Of a stretch of 16,481 nt of DNA, positions 1-7,228 are shown one piece after another. Numbering within the stretch: the stretch's first letter is position 1; each line of letters begins with the position of its first letter. The stretch spans positions 1-16,481 of the forward strand of contig JAJCXL010000074.1 of NCBI GenBank assembly GCA_029263435.1, given 5' to 3'. The notes under the pieces were generated by a model. The model saw only the letters and a list, made by a program, of their open reading frames with translations, was not told where the DNA came from and searched no databases. The DNA is from Acidobacteriota bacterium (GTDB lineage Bacteria > Acidobacteriota > Vicinamibacteria > Marinacidobacterales > SMYC01). Position numbers and translations under genes: made by a program.

Positions 1-852
1 CTGGCGGTCATCCCCGATAACCCGATCCGCGCCGCAGCCGAAGGCAACGTCCTTCAGATCCTTCTCGTCTCGATCCTGTTCGGTCTTGCGGCCAGCACGC
101 TCAGCGACGATCTGCGAAAGCCCATCGTCGATCTGGCAGAGAGCGTCTCGCAAGCGCTCTTCAAGCTGACGTCTTGGATTCTCGAGCTCGCGCCGTTCGG
201 TATTTTCGGGATCATGGCGGCGGTCGTCGGCCGTTCCGGGCTCTCGGTCCTAGTGGGATTGTCTTACTACGTCGTTGTCGTCGTGCTCGCGCTCGCGATT
301 CACATCGTCGTCTACAGTGTCATCCTGCGGGTGTTCGCTCACGAGAGCGTGCGTCGTTTCTTCGACGCGTCAAAGCCCGCTTTGTTGATTGCCTTTGCGA
401 CCTGCTCGACCGCGGCCGCACTCCCCGTCTCGATGTCGTCGATGAGAAACGTCCTCGGTCTTCCGGCGCGGGTCGTAAGCTTCGTGCTTCCCCTGGGCGC
501 GGCGATCGGCCGGGACGGCAGTGCCATCTATCAGGCCATTTCAGTGATGTTCATTGCTCAGGTCTATGGGGCCCATCTCCAGCTCGGCGACTTCGTGATC
601 CTCATCGTCACCGCCATGCTGTCGTCGCTGGCGGTCGCCTCCGTGCCTGCGGCGAGCTTCGTCAATCTCGCCATCTTGCTGACCGCGCTCGGTCTCCCCC
701 TGGAAGGGGCGGCGCTCGTGCTCGGCGTCGAGCGACCTCTCGACATGGTTCGCTCGAGCACTAATCTCATCGGCCATCTCGTCAACGCGAGCTGGGTGGG
801 GGCCACGACTGGCGCGGCCTCGCTTGCCCCGGCCGACTCTTCGACCGACTGA
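1..852 (+). CDS. Dicarboxylate/amino acid:cation symporter (DAACS/SLC1 family), 5'-truncated by window edge
   Basis: The open frame runs from the first base to TGA at 850-852, giving 283 residues; the N-terminal scaffold helices lie outside the window. The family imports glutamate, aspartate or C4-dicarboxylates across the inner membrane by an elevator mechanism. Family signatures appear in order: IPDNPIRAAAEGN, then LLVSILFGLAAS, then the HP1-like STAAALPVSM, the TM7-like LPLGAAIGRDGSAIYQA, the HP2-like SLAVASVPAASFVNLAIL and the TM8-like LDMVRSSTNLIGH. The substrate-side Asp and Arg of TM8 (LDMVR) and the Asn of STN are kept. The usual NMDGT motif is GRDGS here, the HP2 glycines are mostly Ala or Ser, and the last TM8 sodium-site Asp is His. 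Substrate and coupling ion therefore cannot be taken from standard members. The family call is firm; the substrate is unknown. The Dabb gene follows 13 bases downstream. Confidence 0.9.
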   Translation: MAVIPDNPIRAAAEGNVLQILLVSILFGLAASTLSDDLRKPIVDLAESVSQALFKLTSWILELAPFGIFGIMAAVVGRSGLSVLVGLSYYVVVVVLALAIHIVVYSVILRVFAHESVRRFFDASKPALLIAFATCSTAAALPVSMSSMRNVLGLPARVVSFVLPLGAAIGRDGSAIYQAISVMFIAQVYGAHLQLGDFVILIVTAMLSSLAVASVPAASFVNLAILLTALGLPLEGAALVLGVERPLDMVRSSTNLIGHLVNASWVGATTGAASLAPADSSTD

Positions 853-854
853 CT

Positions 855-860
855 AGGAGG
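855..860 (+). promoter_or_regulatory. Strong Shine-Dalgarno site fixing a TTG start
   Basis: AGGAGG, a perfect complement to the 16S rRNA 3' end, lies 5 bases before TTG at 866. It begins just after the stop codon of the transporter gene, which supports the TTG as the true start of the Dabb protein and suggests co-transcription of the two genes. Confidence 0.8.
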
Positions 861-865
861 AGCTC

Positions 866-1162
866 TTGATCCACCACATCGTTTTATTGCGGCTCAAATC
901 GGACGTGACGGCTGCCGCTACCGACGCGTTCATGGAGAAAGCTCGAGAGGTACTCGAGCCCATTCCCGGCGTGCGTCACTTCAGAGTGGGGCGCGGGCTG
1001 GCAAAGCGTGCCGAAGTCTCACATCCGGTCGCCCTGGTGATGGATTTCGACGATGACGAAGCGCTCGCTGCCTATCAAGTCCACCCGGAGCATCAGCGCT
1101 TCGTGACAGAGATCGCCGGTCCGGTAGAAGACGACAAACAAGTCTACGATTACCGGCTTTAG
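866..1162 (+). CDS. Dabb-fold (stress-responsive A/B barrel) small protein
   Basis: This 98-residue protein starts with TTG and opens with the typical MIHHIVLLRLK strand. A helix (residues 18-32) and a GVRHFRVGRGL strand follow, then the conserved Dabb segment ALAAYQVHPEHQRFV (residues 67-81) and a final D-x-x-x-Y-D-Y strand. It matches the usual length and pattern of the Dabb family (PF07876), dimeric ferredoxin-like alpha/beta barrels. Members range from stress-induced proteins of unknown role to small-molecule binding or cyclising enzymes, so no reaction can be assigned. It is probably cytoplasmic, with no signal peptide or membrane segment. It sits 13 bases after the transporter gene on the same strand and is likely in the same transcript. 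It converges with bshC. Confidence 0.88.
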   Translation: MIHHIVLLRLKSDVTAAATDAFMEKAREVLEPIPGVRHFRVGRGLAKRAEVSHPVALVMDFDDDEALAAYQVHPEHQRFVTEIAGPVEDDKQVYDYRL

Positions 1163-1194
1163 CTTCCAAAAGCGAGTAGAGCCTGAGACCCTCG

Positions 1195-2790
1195 CTACGG
1201 GCGCAGCAGTACGTGCGCCTTGAGCTCGGGGTCGGTCGGGGCTTCGGCAATCTTGACGAAATGCCAGCCATACTTGGCGAGATAGCCTAAGGCCGAGACC
1301 TTGCGCTCTTGCATCACGAAATCGGGAAACAAGCTACTGCGAGTGGCGAGGAATTGCTGCTTGACGGTGTCGTTCTTTCGCTTGATCGCCTTGAGCGATT
1401 TTGCCTCGAGATCTTTGAGGTGATGGAGAAGCTTGCCTTTGGTGGATTGAACGGTCGGAACGAGCGACGCGTCCACGGCGCGGAGATCTCTTTCGAGCGC
1501 GCTCGTGATGTCTTCGATACACCGGCGGGCTCGTGAGAGGTCCTCTTCGAGCGCCGGAGGGGTCTGTCTCCGCAGGATCTCATTGAGGACGGATTCGTCG
1601 TTGGCCATGAGCTTCGGGACATCGATCTCGTACCGATCGAGGAACTTCGCTTGAGGGCTCTCGACGATGGTCGCGCTCGCCCGCGGGACGATGAGGGGCA
1701 TGGTGACACCGAAGTGCTCATATACGCCGCCAAGTTGAGCGAAATAGGCGAGCTCGCTCGGGCCCGCGACATAAGCCAAGGTCGGAAAAAGAGTGTCCTG
1801 ATAGATCGGACGTAGCAGCACGTTAGGGCTGAAGCGAGAGGGGTCTTGTCGGGCCTCAGCCGCGAGGGCGGTGGCCTCTTTGTCTCCCGACACCGAGATC
1901 GCCGTCCGCTCCGGATCGATCTGGAACAAATTGATACCGGATTCGGCAGGGGACGCTTGGGCGTGATAGCCAGACGCGGCTAGATCTTCGGACGCTTTTT
2001 CTACGCAGGCGGTGCTCTTCGAGCCATGGGCGATCTCTTGCGCGAATAGCTCCGCGCCCTGCGCTTTGAGCGCGGGAAGAGACGGGTCGACCACCGCTAA
2101 GCCCGTGCCTCTCGTCAGTCGCAACAGCCAGCTGCCGAACGCTTCCGCCATCGTTCGCCCCGGTGCGTAGCACTCGGAGAGCGCGGCGACGATAGCGTCT
2201 TTGAACTCGCTCGGTCGGAGCGATGCCGCCAGGGCATCGACGACACCCGTGATATCGGAAGTGAGCTTCCGCCGCCCCACCGGGCGGTTGGACTCTGAGG
2301 CGTCCTCGTAGCGGAAATGCGCTACGTCGTGCGACGCATCGACGACTGCCGCGGACTGCACTTCCGCGAAATCGTGGTCATCGCTGTCCATCCAGAACAA
2401 AGGAATGACCGGCACTCCCAGGCGCTGTTGCGCTTCGGCCGCGACGCGGACCGCACTGAGAGCTTTGTAGAGCGTGTAGAGAGGCCCGCCGAACAGCCCG
2501 ACCTGTTGGCCGGTGATAACGACCAGGGCGTCTTTTTCGAGGCCGTCGATCGTGGCTAGCGCTTGCTCGTCGGCGCCGAGCGACATGTTCAGCTCACGTA
2601 GCGCGCCAGCGACTTTGGTGCGCGGGTGCTTTCGTGACTGAAGCTCTTGCGCGACTTTCGACCAGGTATCCGCTTCGGCGGGGTTGCCCGCGAAGAAGCG
2701 CTCGACCTTGGTGTAATCGCTGAGGTAGTCGAGGAACAAGGGCTTGAAAATCGGTAGGTTACGGTAATCGAGGGTTTGAATTTCAGGCAT
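1195..2790 (-). CDS. bshC: Putative cysteine ligase BshC, bacillithiol biosynthesis
   Basis: The 531-residue protein matches the BshC family in length and motifs. It has ITGQQVGLFGGPLYT at about residues 92-106, the FWMDSDDHDFAEV block at 132-144, a long coiled-coil region in the last quarter (about 425-500), and a central NVLLRPIYQDTLFPTLAYVAGPSE-type segment. BshC adds cysteine to glucosaminyl-malate as the last step of bacillithiol synthesis, a low-molecular-weight thiol of Firmicutes, Bacteroidota, Deinococcota and some Acidobacteriota. It acts in the cytoplasm. The ATG at 2788-2790 has no clear Shine-Dalgarno site. The gene stands alone on the minus strand, divergent from the kinase operon; bshA and bshB are not in the window. 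Family confidence is high. The enzymatic role rests on family knowledge, not on visible catalytic residues. Confidence 0.93.
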   Translation of the reverse strand: MPEIQTLDYRNLPIFKPLFLDYLSDYTKVERFFAGNPAEADTWSKVAQELQSRKHPRTKVAGALRELNMSLGADEQALATIDGLEKDALVVITGQQVGLFGGPLYTLYKALSAVRVAAEAQQRLGVPVIPLFWMDSDDHDFAEVQSAAVVDASHDVAHFRYEDASESNRPVGRRKLTSDITGVVDALAASLRPSEFKDAIVAALSECYAPGRTMAEAFGSWLLRLTRGTGLAVVDPSLPALKAQGAELFAQEIAHGSKSTACVEKASEDLAASGYHAQASPAESGINLFQIDPERTAISVSGDKEATALAAEARQDPSRFSPNVLLRPIYQDTLFPTLAYVAGPSELAYFAQLGGVYEHFGVTMPLIVPRASATIVESPQAKFLDRYEIDVPKLMANDESVLNEILRRQTPPALEEDLSRARRCIEDITSALERDLRAVDASLVPTVQSTKGKLLHHLKDLEAKSLKAIKRKNDTVKQQFLATRSSLFPDFVMQERKVSALGYLAKYGWHFVKIAEAPTDPELKAHVLLRP

Positions 2791-2829
2791 CGGTGCGCAC
2801 GGGGATTTATCTAGCTCAAGGACGGGTCT

Positions 2830-2835
2830 ATCATA
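2830..2835 (-). promoter_or_regulatory. Possible -10 element for bshC
   Basis: On the minus strand this reads TATGAT, about 40 bases before the bshC ATG, which would give a 5' leader of roughly 33 bases. No recognisable -35 hexamer lies at the right distance, so this is a weak candidate. Confidence 0.25.
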
Positions 2836-2869
2836 GCGTTTCTCGAGCGCGGCTGGCCAGCGTCCTTCG

Positions 2870-2897
2870 TTGACACCCCTTAAAAGGTTGTGATAGT
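2870..2897 (+). promoter_or_regulatory. Sigma70-like promoter of the kinase operon with overlapping dyads
   Basis: A perfect TTGACA (2870-2875) is followed after 16 bases by GATAGT (2892-2897, 4 of 6 matches to TATAAT). Transcription should start near 2904, leaving a leader of about 100 bases before the GTG at 3006. Two dyads overlap it. TGACAC (2871-2876) pairs with GTGTCA (2896-2901), and GTGATAGTGTCAC (2890-2902) is a near-perfect palindrome over the -10. They could form an operator, but this is inference. Confidence 0.6.
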
Positions 2898-3005
2898 GTC
2901 ACTTAACAGAATTTTGGAGTTTTGCGTTCTGAGAGTGCACGAGGCATGACCGCGTTCGAATCGGCCGGGCATCCTCGTTCCTAGTCGAATGGTCGGAGAG
3001 CCCTT

Positions 3006-5285
3006 GTGACGGAGTCGAGAGGCGAGATCCCGAGCAAGATAAATCGATACGAGATTCTGGAGGCGGTGGGCTACGGCGCCATGGGCGCGGTATACAAAGC
3101 CTTCGATCCTCTCATCAAGCGCGCGGTCGCCGTGAAGACATTGCGGCTGGACGTCCCTCCCGATAGCCCCGACTACAAGGCGTTTTTGGACCGGTTTGCG
3201 GCCGAAGCGAGAACCGCCGGTAGACTCTCCCATCCGAATATCGTGACGCTCTACGACGTCGCCCCGATCGAGGACCGGTTCCCGTGGCTGGCGATGGAGT
3301 ATGTCGAGGGCCAGACGGTGGCCGAGATGCTCGCCGCCGGCCGGCTCCAGCCCGAGCTCGTCGTAGGGCTCGTCTCCCAGATCGCCAGCGCGATCGACTA
3401 CGCGCATGGAGAAGGCGTCATTCATCGAGACATCAAGCCATCCAACGTGATCGTCTTTGGCGGCGAGAAGGTCAAAGTCACGGATTTTGGAATCGCCAAG
3501 CTGATGGACGCGGAGATCACCCATTCCGGAGTGACGATGGGGACACCCTCTTACATGTCGCCCGAGCAGGCGATGGGGGAGCGGGTGGATGGTCGCACCG
3601 ACATTTTTTCTCTCGGCGTGGTCGCGTTCGAGATGCTCAGCGGCAAACAGCCGTTTCCCGGGAACAACGCGACGTCCGTCCTCTACAAGCTCGTTCACAC
3701 CGACCCCGTACATCCGGACGATCTCGAGGTGCTCGGCTTGTTGCCGGACAAGTGGCGGGACGTTTTCTCGAAGGCGCTGGCGAAAGATCCCGACGATCGC
3801 TTCTCTACCGCGGCGGAGTTCGTCAAACATCTCGAACAGTGTCTCGGTTCATGGTTCGGGGCGCTCGAGGGAGAGACCGTCATCATGAAGGACCCCGCGA
3901 GCGTGCTCGGTGAGACGGATGTCGTGGCGACACCCGCGACACCAGAAGTCGCGGACGAGATCGACGACGTCGACGCCAACGGGGATGTCCCGGAGGTCGA
4001 CGAGGATCGCACGCTGATCGATGGCGCGCCGGTCGGAGCCGGGGCTCTCGTCTCCGGATTCGAGCCGACCGAAGCGCTCGCGGTTCCCGCGGAGCTCGCT
4101 GAGCCGCCGGCGCCGCCGGAGCCTGCCCAAGATTTCGAAGGAGCGACGGCTGCGATCGAGGTGCCGACGGCGACCACGAGCTCCATCGACGATCTCGAGA
4201 CCGCGATCATAGGGACCGGCGCTTCGTCCGAAGATGAGCTCGACGAGACCGTCGTGGTCGGAATGCCGGCGGTGGCTCCATCGCCCGCGCCGAGCCCTCC
4301 GACGGAGAAGGTCGCGAAGAAGGCCGCGGGGTCCTTCCCGAAACCCGCCGTGATCGGAGCTCTCGGAGCTTTGATCCTCTTTTCCATCGTGGCCCTGTGG
4401 CTGGTCGTGGGACGTCAGCCTCCCGAGCCGCCTCCAACGGAGGCATTGCCGGAGCCAGAGATTATCGTGGGTATGGGCCGACTCGTGATCACGACGGAGC
4501 CCGAAGGCGCGACGGTGTTGGTGAATGATGTGGCGTTGGGCCAGACCCCGCTTCGGGTCGAAGGTTTGGAGCTCGACACTTACGAGCTCGTCGTCGAGCG
4601 CGACGGATTCGAGCCGGAAGCGCTGTTGGCGGAGCTTACGGAGGATACGCCGGAGGCGAGCTTTCAAGTGGCCCTCCGGGCCGAGCCCCCGGCCGCGCCC
4701 ACGCCCGCCTTCATACAGATTCGAAGCGAGCCCGCCGGAGCCGTGGTCTCGATCGATGGCCGCGACGCCGGAGCGACGCCCACCGATGGGGTCCGCGTCT
4801 CCGCCGGAAGTCGAGTGATTCGATTGACGCTCGAAGGCTACCTACCCTGGGAAGACACCGTTCGCGCGCGCTCCGGCCGCACGGTCGAGGTGGCTGCGGA
4901 GCTTACGCCGTTTCCTTCCGCGGGGGCGTCCGACGCGCCGGATGAGCCAGCGCCCCCGGAGCCCGCCGCACCGAGCGTCGTGCCCGGCTCGATGGTGCAG
5001 CGTGGGGATCCGGGAGTCGTCAACCCCGAATGCGTGACGTGTCCTGCCGTCGGCTATCCGGAGGCCGCGAGGCGAACCCGCCAGCAAGGCGTCGTCCAGC
5101 TCAACTTCGTTATCGATGAGAACGGTTTGGTGCAGGACGTGAGGGTGGAGGAATCTGCCGGCGAGATTTTCGACTCGGCCGTCGTCGAGACCGTGAGGGG
5201 ATGGCGCTATGAGCCCGCGACCAAAGACGGGGTGCCGGTGAAGATGCGTTGGGTTCAGCGGTTCCGCTTCCGGCAGGGTAGGTGA
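3006..5285 (+). CDS. Membrane Ser/Thr protein kinase with two PEGA domains and a TonB C-terminal domain
   Basis: The protein has 759 residues and starts at GTG, with GGAGAG (2995-3000) 5 bases upstream. It carries a Hanks-type kinase domain at about 15-275: glycine loop 22-29 (GYGAMGAV), Lys44 in VAVK, HRDIKPSN at 140-147 with catalytic Asp142, DFG at 160-162, and MSPEQ closing the activation segment (184-188). A disordered acidic/Pro/Ala linker (about 285-445) follows, then one transmembrane helix (about 448-468). Two PEGA domains (about 491-558 and 568-634) and a Pro-rich spacer come next, then a TonB-C-like domain (about 670-757) with YPEAARRTRQQGVVQLNFVID-type and WRYEPA motifs. All active-site residues are present, so it should be active in the cytoplasm, with the PEGA and TonB-C parts in the periplasm. 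The linker repeats an acidic-Thr-hydrophobic motif at Thr291, 304, 336, 399 and 415. A CxxC pair (Cys676, Cys679) precedes the TonB-C domain. The FHA gene begins 4 bases after the stop. Confidence 0.93.
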   Translation: MTESRGEIPSKINRYEILEAVGYGAMGAVYKAFDPLIKRAVAVKTLRLDVPPDSPDYKAFLDRFAAEARTAGRLSHPNIVTLYDVAPIEDRFPWLAMEYVEGQTVAEMLAAGRLQPELVVGLVSQIASAIDYAHGEGVIHRDIKPSNVIVFGGEKVKVTDFGIAKLMDAEITHSGVTMGTPSYMSPEQAMGERVDGRTDIFSLGVVAFEMLSGKQPFPGNNATSVLYKLVHTDPVHPDDLEVLGLLPDKWRDVFSKALAKDPDDRFSTAAEFVKHLEQCLGSWFGALEGETVIMKDPASVLGETDVVATPATPEVADEIDDVDANGDVPEVDEDRTLIDGAPVGAGALVSGFEPTEALAVPAELAEPPAPPEPAQDFEGATAAIEVPTATTSSIDDLETAIIGTGASSEDELDETVVVGMPAVAPSPAPSPPTEKVAKKAAGSFPKPAVIGALGALILFSIVALWLVVGRQPPEPPPTEALPEPEIIVGMGRLVITTEPEGATVLVNDVALGQTPLRVEGLELDTYELVVERDGFEPEALLAELTEDTPEASFQVALRAEPPAAPTPAFIQIRSEPAGAVVSIDGRDAGATPTDGVRVSAGSRVIRLTLEGYLPWEDTVRARSGRTVEVAAELTPFPSAGASDAPDEPAPPEPAAPSVVPGSMVQRGDPGVVNPECVTCPAVGYPEAARRTRQQGVVQLNFVIDENGLVQDVRVEESAGEIFDSAVVETVRGWRYEPATKDGVPVKMRWVQRFRFRQGR

Positions 5286-5289
5286 TCGA

Positions 5290-6465
5290 GTGGCCAAGCT
5301 CGTCATCAATCCGACCTCCGCGAGCAAGAAGGAGATCCCTATCGGGTCGCGCGTCATCTCGATCGGCCGCGATCCGTCCAACGACTTGGTCCTCTCCGAC
5401 TCCATGGTGTCTCGCCGTCACGCGATCTTGGAACAGCGCGACGAGATTTATGTTCTCCGCGACAACAACAGCTCGAATGGGACGATGGTCAATGGTGACA
5501 AGGTCGAGGCGGAAAAGACGCTTCGAGACGGTGACCTTCTGGCGATTGGCTCATCGCGGCTGTTGTTTCAACTCGAAGACGGCGTCGCGGCCGGCTCGCA
5601 TCCGTCCGTGCCTCCGATTCCTGTCGCGTCGCCGCTGACGAGCCCCGCGCTCGACGAGCTCGGAGACGTCTCGACGGAGGGAGATCTCGGCCCGTCTCAC
5701 TTCCCGCCGGGCGGTTCGGCCAAGATCAATTGCCCCAGCTGCGGTAAGGAAGCTCTCGCGGCCGATCGCTTTTGCCGTTCATGTGGGAGTGAGCTGCATG
5801 AAAAAAAGAGCGTGAACTGTACGGCATGTGGCAATGTCGTCCCGTTGCCCGCGGAGTTTTGCGGAAAGTGCGGCCATGGGCTGCCGACGAAACCTCGCGC
5901 GAGCGTGGTGACCCGGCACTTGGACCGCGCCGACATCCTCGCCGATGCCCCCCTGGGCGAGGAGCCCGCCGTCAGCCCGGCACCGGCCAAATCCGTCGCC
6001 CGCCCGCGTCCCCCGGCCGCCGCCAAAGTGGCTCGCGAACGCGATGAGGAAGCGGCCGGCTTCGGAGTACGCGCCATCGCGGCGCTCGTCGACGGCATGA
6101 TTCTAGGAATCCCTTTTCTGTTGGTGACCTTGCTGATGAGCATGTTCGCGGTCAGTGGTGGCGAAACGTCTTCCGGTGGTGGGTTGATGGTTCTTTCGTT
6201 CCTCTTCCCGCTGTTGTCCCTGGGCTACTATGTTTTTTTCTGGGGAGTGCAAGGCGCGACCCCGGGCAAAAGCTTGCTCGGGCTCAGCGTACAGACCGAG
6301 GACGGGGAGTCCCCGGTAGGTGTTCAAACCGCCGCGCTCCGGGTGCTCGGCTATTTCGCCAGCACCGTCGTGCTCGGATTCGGCTTCCTGTTGATCGCGT
6401 TGAGCGAAGATAAACGTGGACTCCACGATCGAATCGCGGGCACTCGGGTCATGAGGCATCTTTGA
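5290..6465 (+). CDS. FHA - double zinc ribbon - RDD membrane protein
   Basis: This 391-residue protein starts at GTG, 4 bases after the kinase stop. Residues 1-97 form an FHA domain, a phosphothreonine reader, with the key residues intact: Gly26-Arg27, Ser41-x-x-His44 and Ser62-Asn63-Gly64-Thr65. After a Pro/Ser linker come two zinc-ribbon-like units with four CxxC pairs (Cys148/151, 162/165, 177/180, 191/194), then another Pro/Ala-rich linker. Residues 256-391 match the RDD family: Arg and Asp of the first helix (RAIAALVDGM), a second and third helix (about 298-320 and 350-372), the TPGKSLLGLSV motif and the closing RGLHDRIAGTRV motif. The FHA and zinc parts should face the cytoplasm. Its place directly behind a kinase suggests it binds phosphorylated forms of that kinase or its targets; that is inference. 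The membrane role of RDD is unknown here. Confidence 0.92.
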   Translation: MAKLVINPTSASKKEIPIGSRVISIGRDPSNDLVLSDSMVSRRHAILEQRDEIYVLRDNNSSNGTMVNGDKVEAEKTLRDGDLLAIGSSRLLFQLEDGVAAGSHPSVPPIPVASPLTSPALDELGDVSTEGDLGPSHFPPGGSAKINCPSCGKEALAADRFCRSCGSELHEKKSVNCTACGNVVPLPAEFCGKCGHGLPTKPRASVVTRHLDRADILADAPLGEEPAVSPAPAKSVARPRPPAAAKVARERDEEAAGFGVRAIAALVDGMILGIPFLLVTLLMSMFAVSGGETSSGGGLMVLSFLFPLLSLGYYVFFWGVQGATPGKSLLGLSVQTEDGESPVGVQTAALRVLGYFASTVVLGFGFLLIALSEDKRGLHDRIAGTRVMRHL

Positions 6466-7208
6466 AAACCAAGACACAGGCGGAGTCGGACGAGGGCGGA
6501 CTCGAGACGGAGATCGAGGCTTCTGACATGGCGGCGCCGGTGGCGAGCGTCTCCGCCGAAACGCCGGCTCCCGCGACTCTCGAGCTTCCGAGCGAGAGCG
6601 ACGTGTTCGAGCCCGGATCCGTGGACGCCTCCCCACCCTTCCCCGCGCCCGCCGCCCCCTCGGAGGCAACGAGCCCAACTCGGACCAAGTCGACCACGTT
6701 GCAATCGATCATCGACCTGCTCCACGACCTCGCGATCGCGGTCATCGTCTGCGTCTTGTTGATCACCTACGTCGTGCAAGCGTTCAAAGTGCAAGGCACG
6801 AGCATGTCTCCCGAGCTCAGAGACGGCGAGCGTATCTTGGTCAACAAGTTCGTTTACCGGATGGATGAGATCGAGCGCGGCGACGTCGTGGTCTTCTGGT
6901 ATCCCGAAGATCCGGAACTTTCGTTCATCAAGCGCGTGATCGGACTTCCCGGCGAAAGCGTCGAGCTACGCGCGGGCGAGGTCTACATCGACGGGGTCCA
7001 TCTGCCGGAGATCTACGTTTCCTCGGATAACGCGGACGAGCGCAGCGCGCCGGCGCAAGAGATTCGGCCAGGCCACTATTTCGTGCTGGGGGACAACCGG
7101 CGGGGGAGCAATGACAGCCGCAGCTGGGGTCTCGTACCGAAGCGCTACATCTACGGCAAAGCGTTCGTGCGCATCTGGCCGCCAGGAGACGCCGGCGTCG
7201 TGGAATAG
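6462..7208 (+). CDS. lepB: Signal peptidase I (LepB) with disordered N-terminal extension
   Basis: The frame overlaps the FHA gene by 4 bases (TTGA), with GAGG at 6453-6456 placed 5 bases before the TTG. An ATG at codon 23 (6528) is a possible alternative start. The 248-residue protein has about 80 residues of Glu/Pro/Ala/Ser-rich, probably disordered sequence and one transmembrane helix (about 87-107). The S26 peptidase core follows: GTSMSPEL with nucleophile Ser114, the SFIKRVIGLPGE box with general base Lys157, and the LGDNRRGSNDSRSWG box at 209-223. It should remove signal peptides of exported proteins on the periplasmic side of the inner membrane. Both dyad residues are present, so it is expected to be active. 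It ends the kinase-FHA-lepB operon and converges with argS, leaving only 20 bases between them. Confidence 0.95.
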   Translation: MKTKTQAESDEGGLETEIEASDMAAPVASVSAETPAPATLELPSESDVFEPGSVDASPPFPAPAAPSEATSPTRTKSTTLQSIIDLLHDLAIAVIVCVLLITYVVQAFKVQGTSMSPELRDGERILVNKFVYRMDEIERGDVVVFWYPEDPELSFIKRVIGLPGESVELRAGEVYIDGVHLPEIYVSSDNADERSAPAQEIRPGHYFVLGDNRRGSNDSRSWGLVPKRYIYGKAFVRIWPPGDAGVVE

Positions 7209-7228
7209 TACTCCCGGCGTGCTCGTTC

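Noticed and set aside
1171..1196. AGCGAG...CTCGCT inverted repeat between the Dabb gene and bshC as a two-way terminator
   Set aside because: The stem is only 6 base pairs with a 14-base loop and no T run on either strand, so it is not strong enough to list as a feature.
2880..3830. A 316-codon minus-strand frame opposite the kinase domain
   Set aside because: It runs through the promoter and start of the kinase gene, whose catalytic motifs are intact; composition is that of a shadow frame.
7209..7228. A terminator between the convergent lepB and argS genes
   Set aside because: The 20-base gap holds no stem of useful length and no T run.
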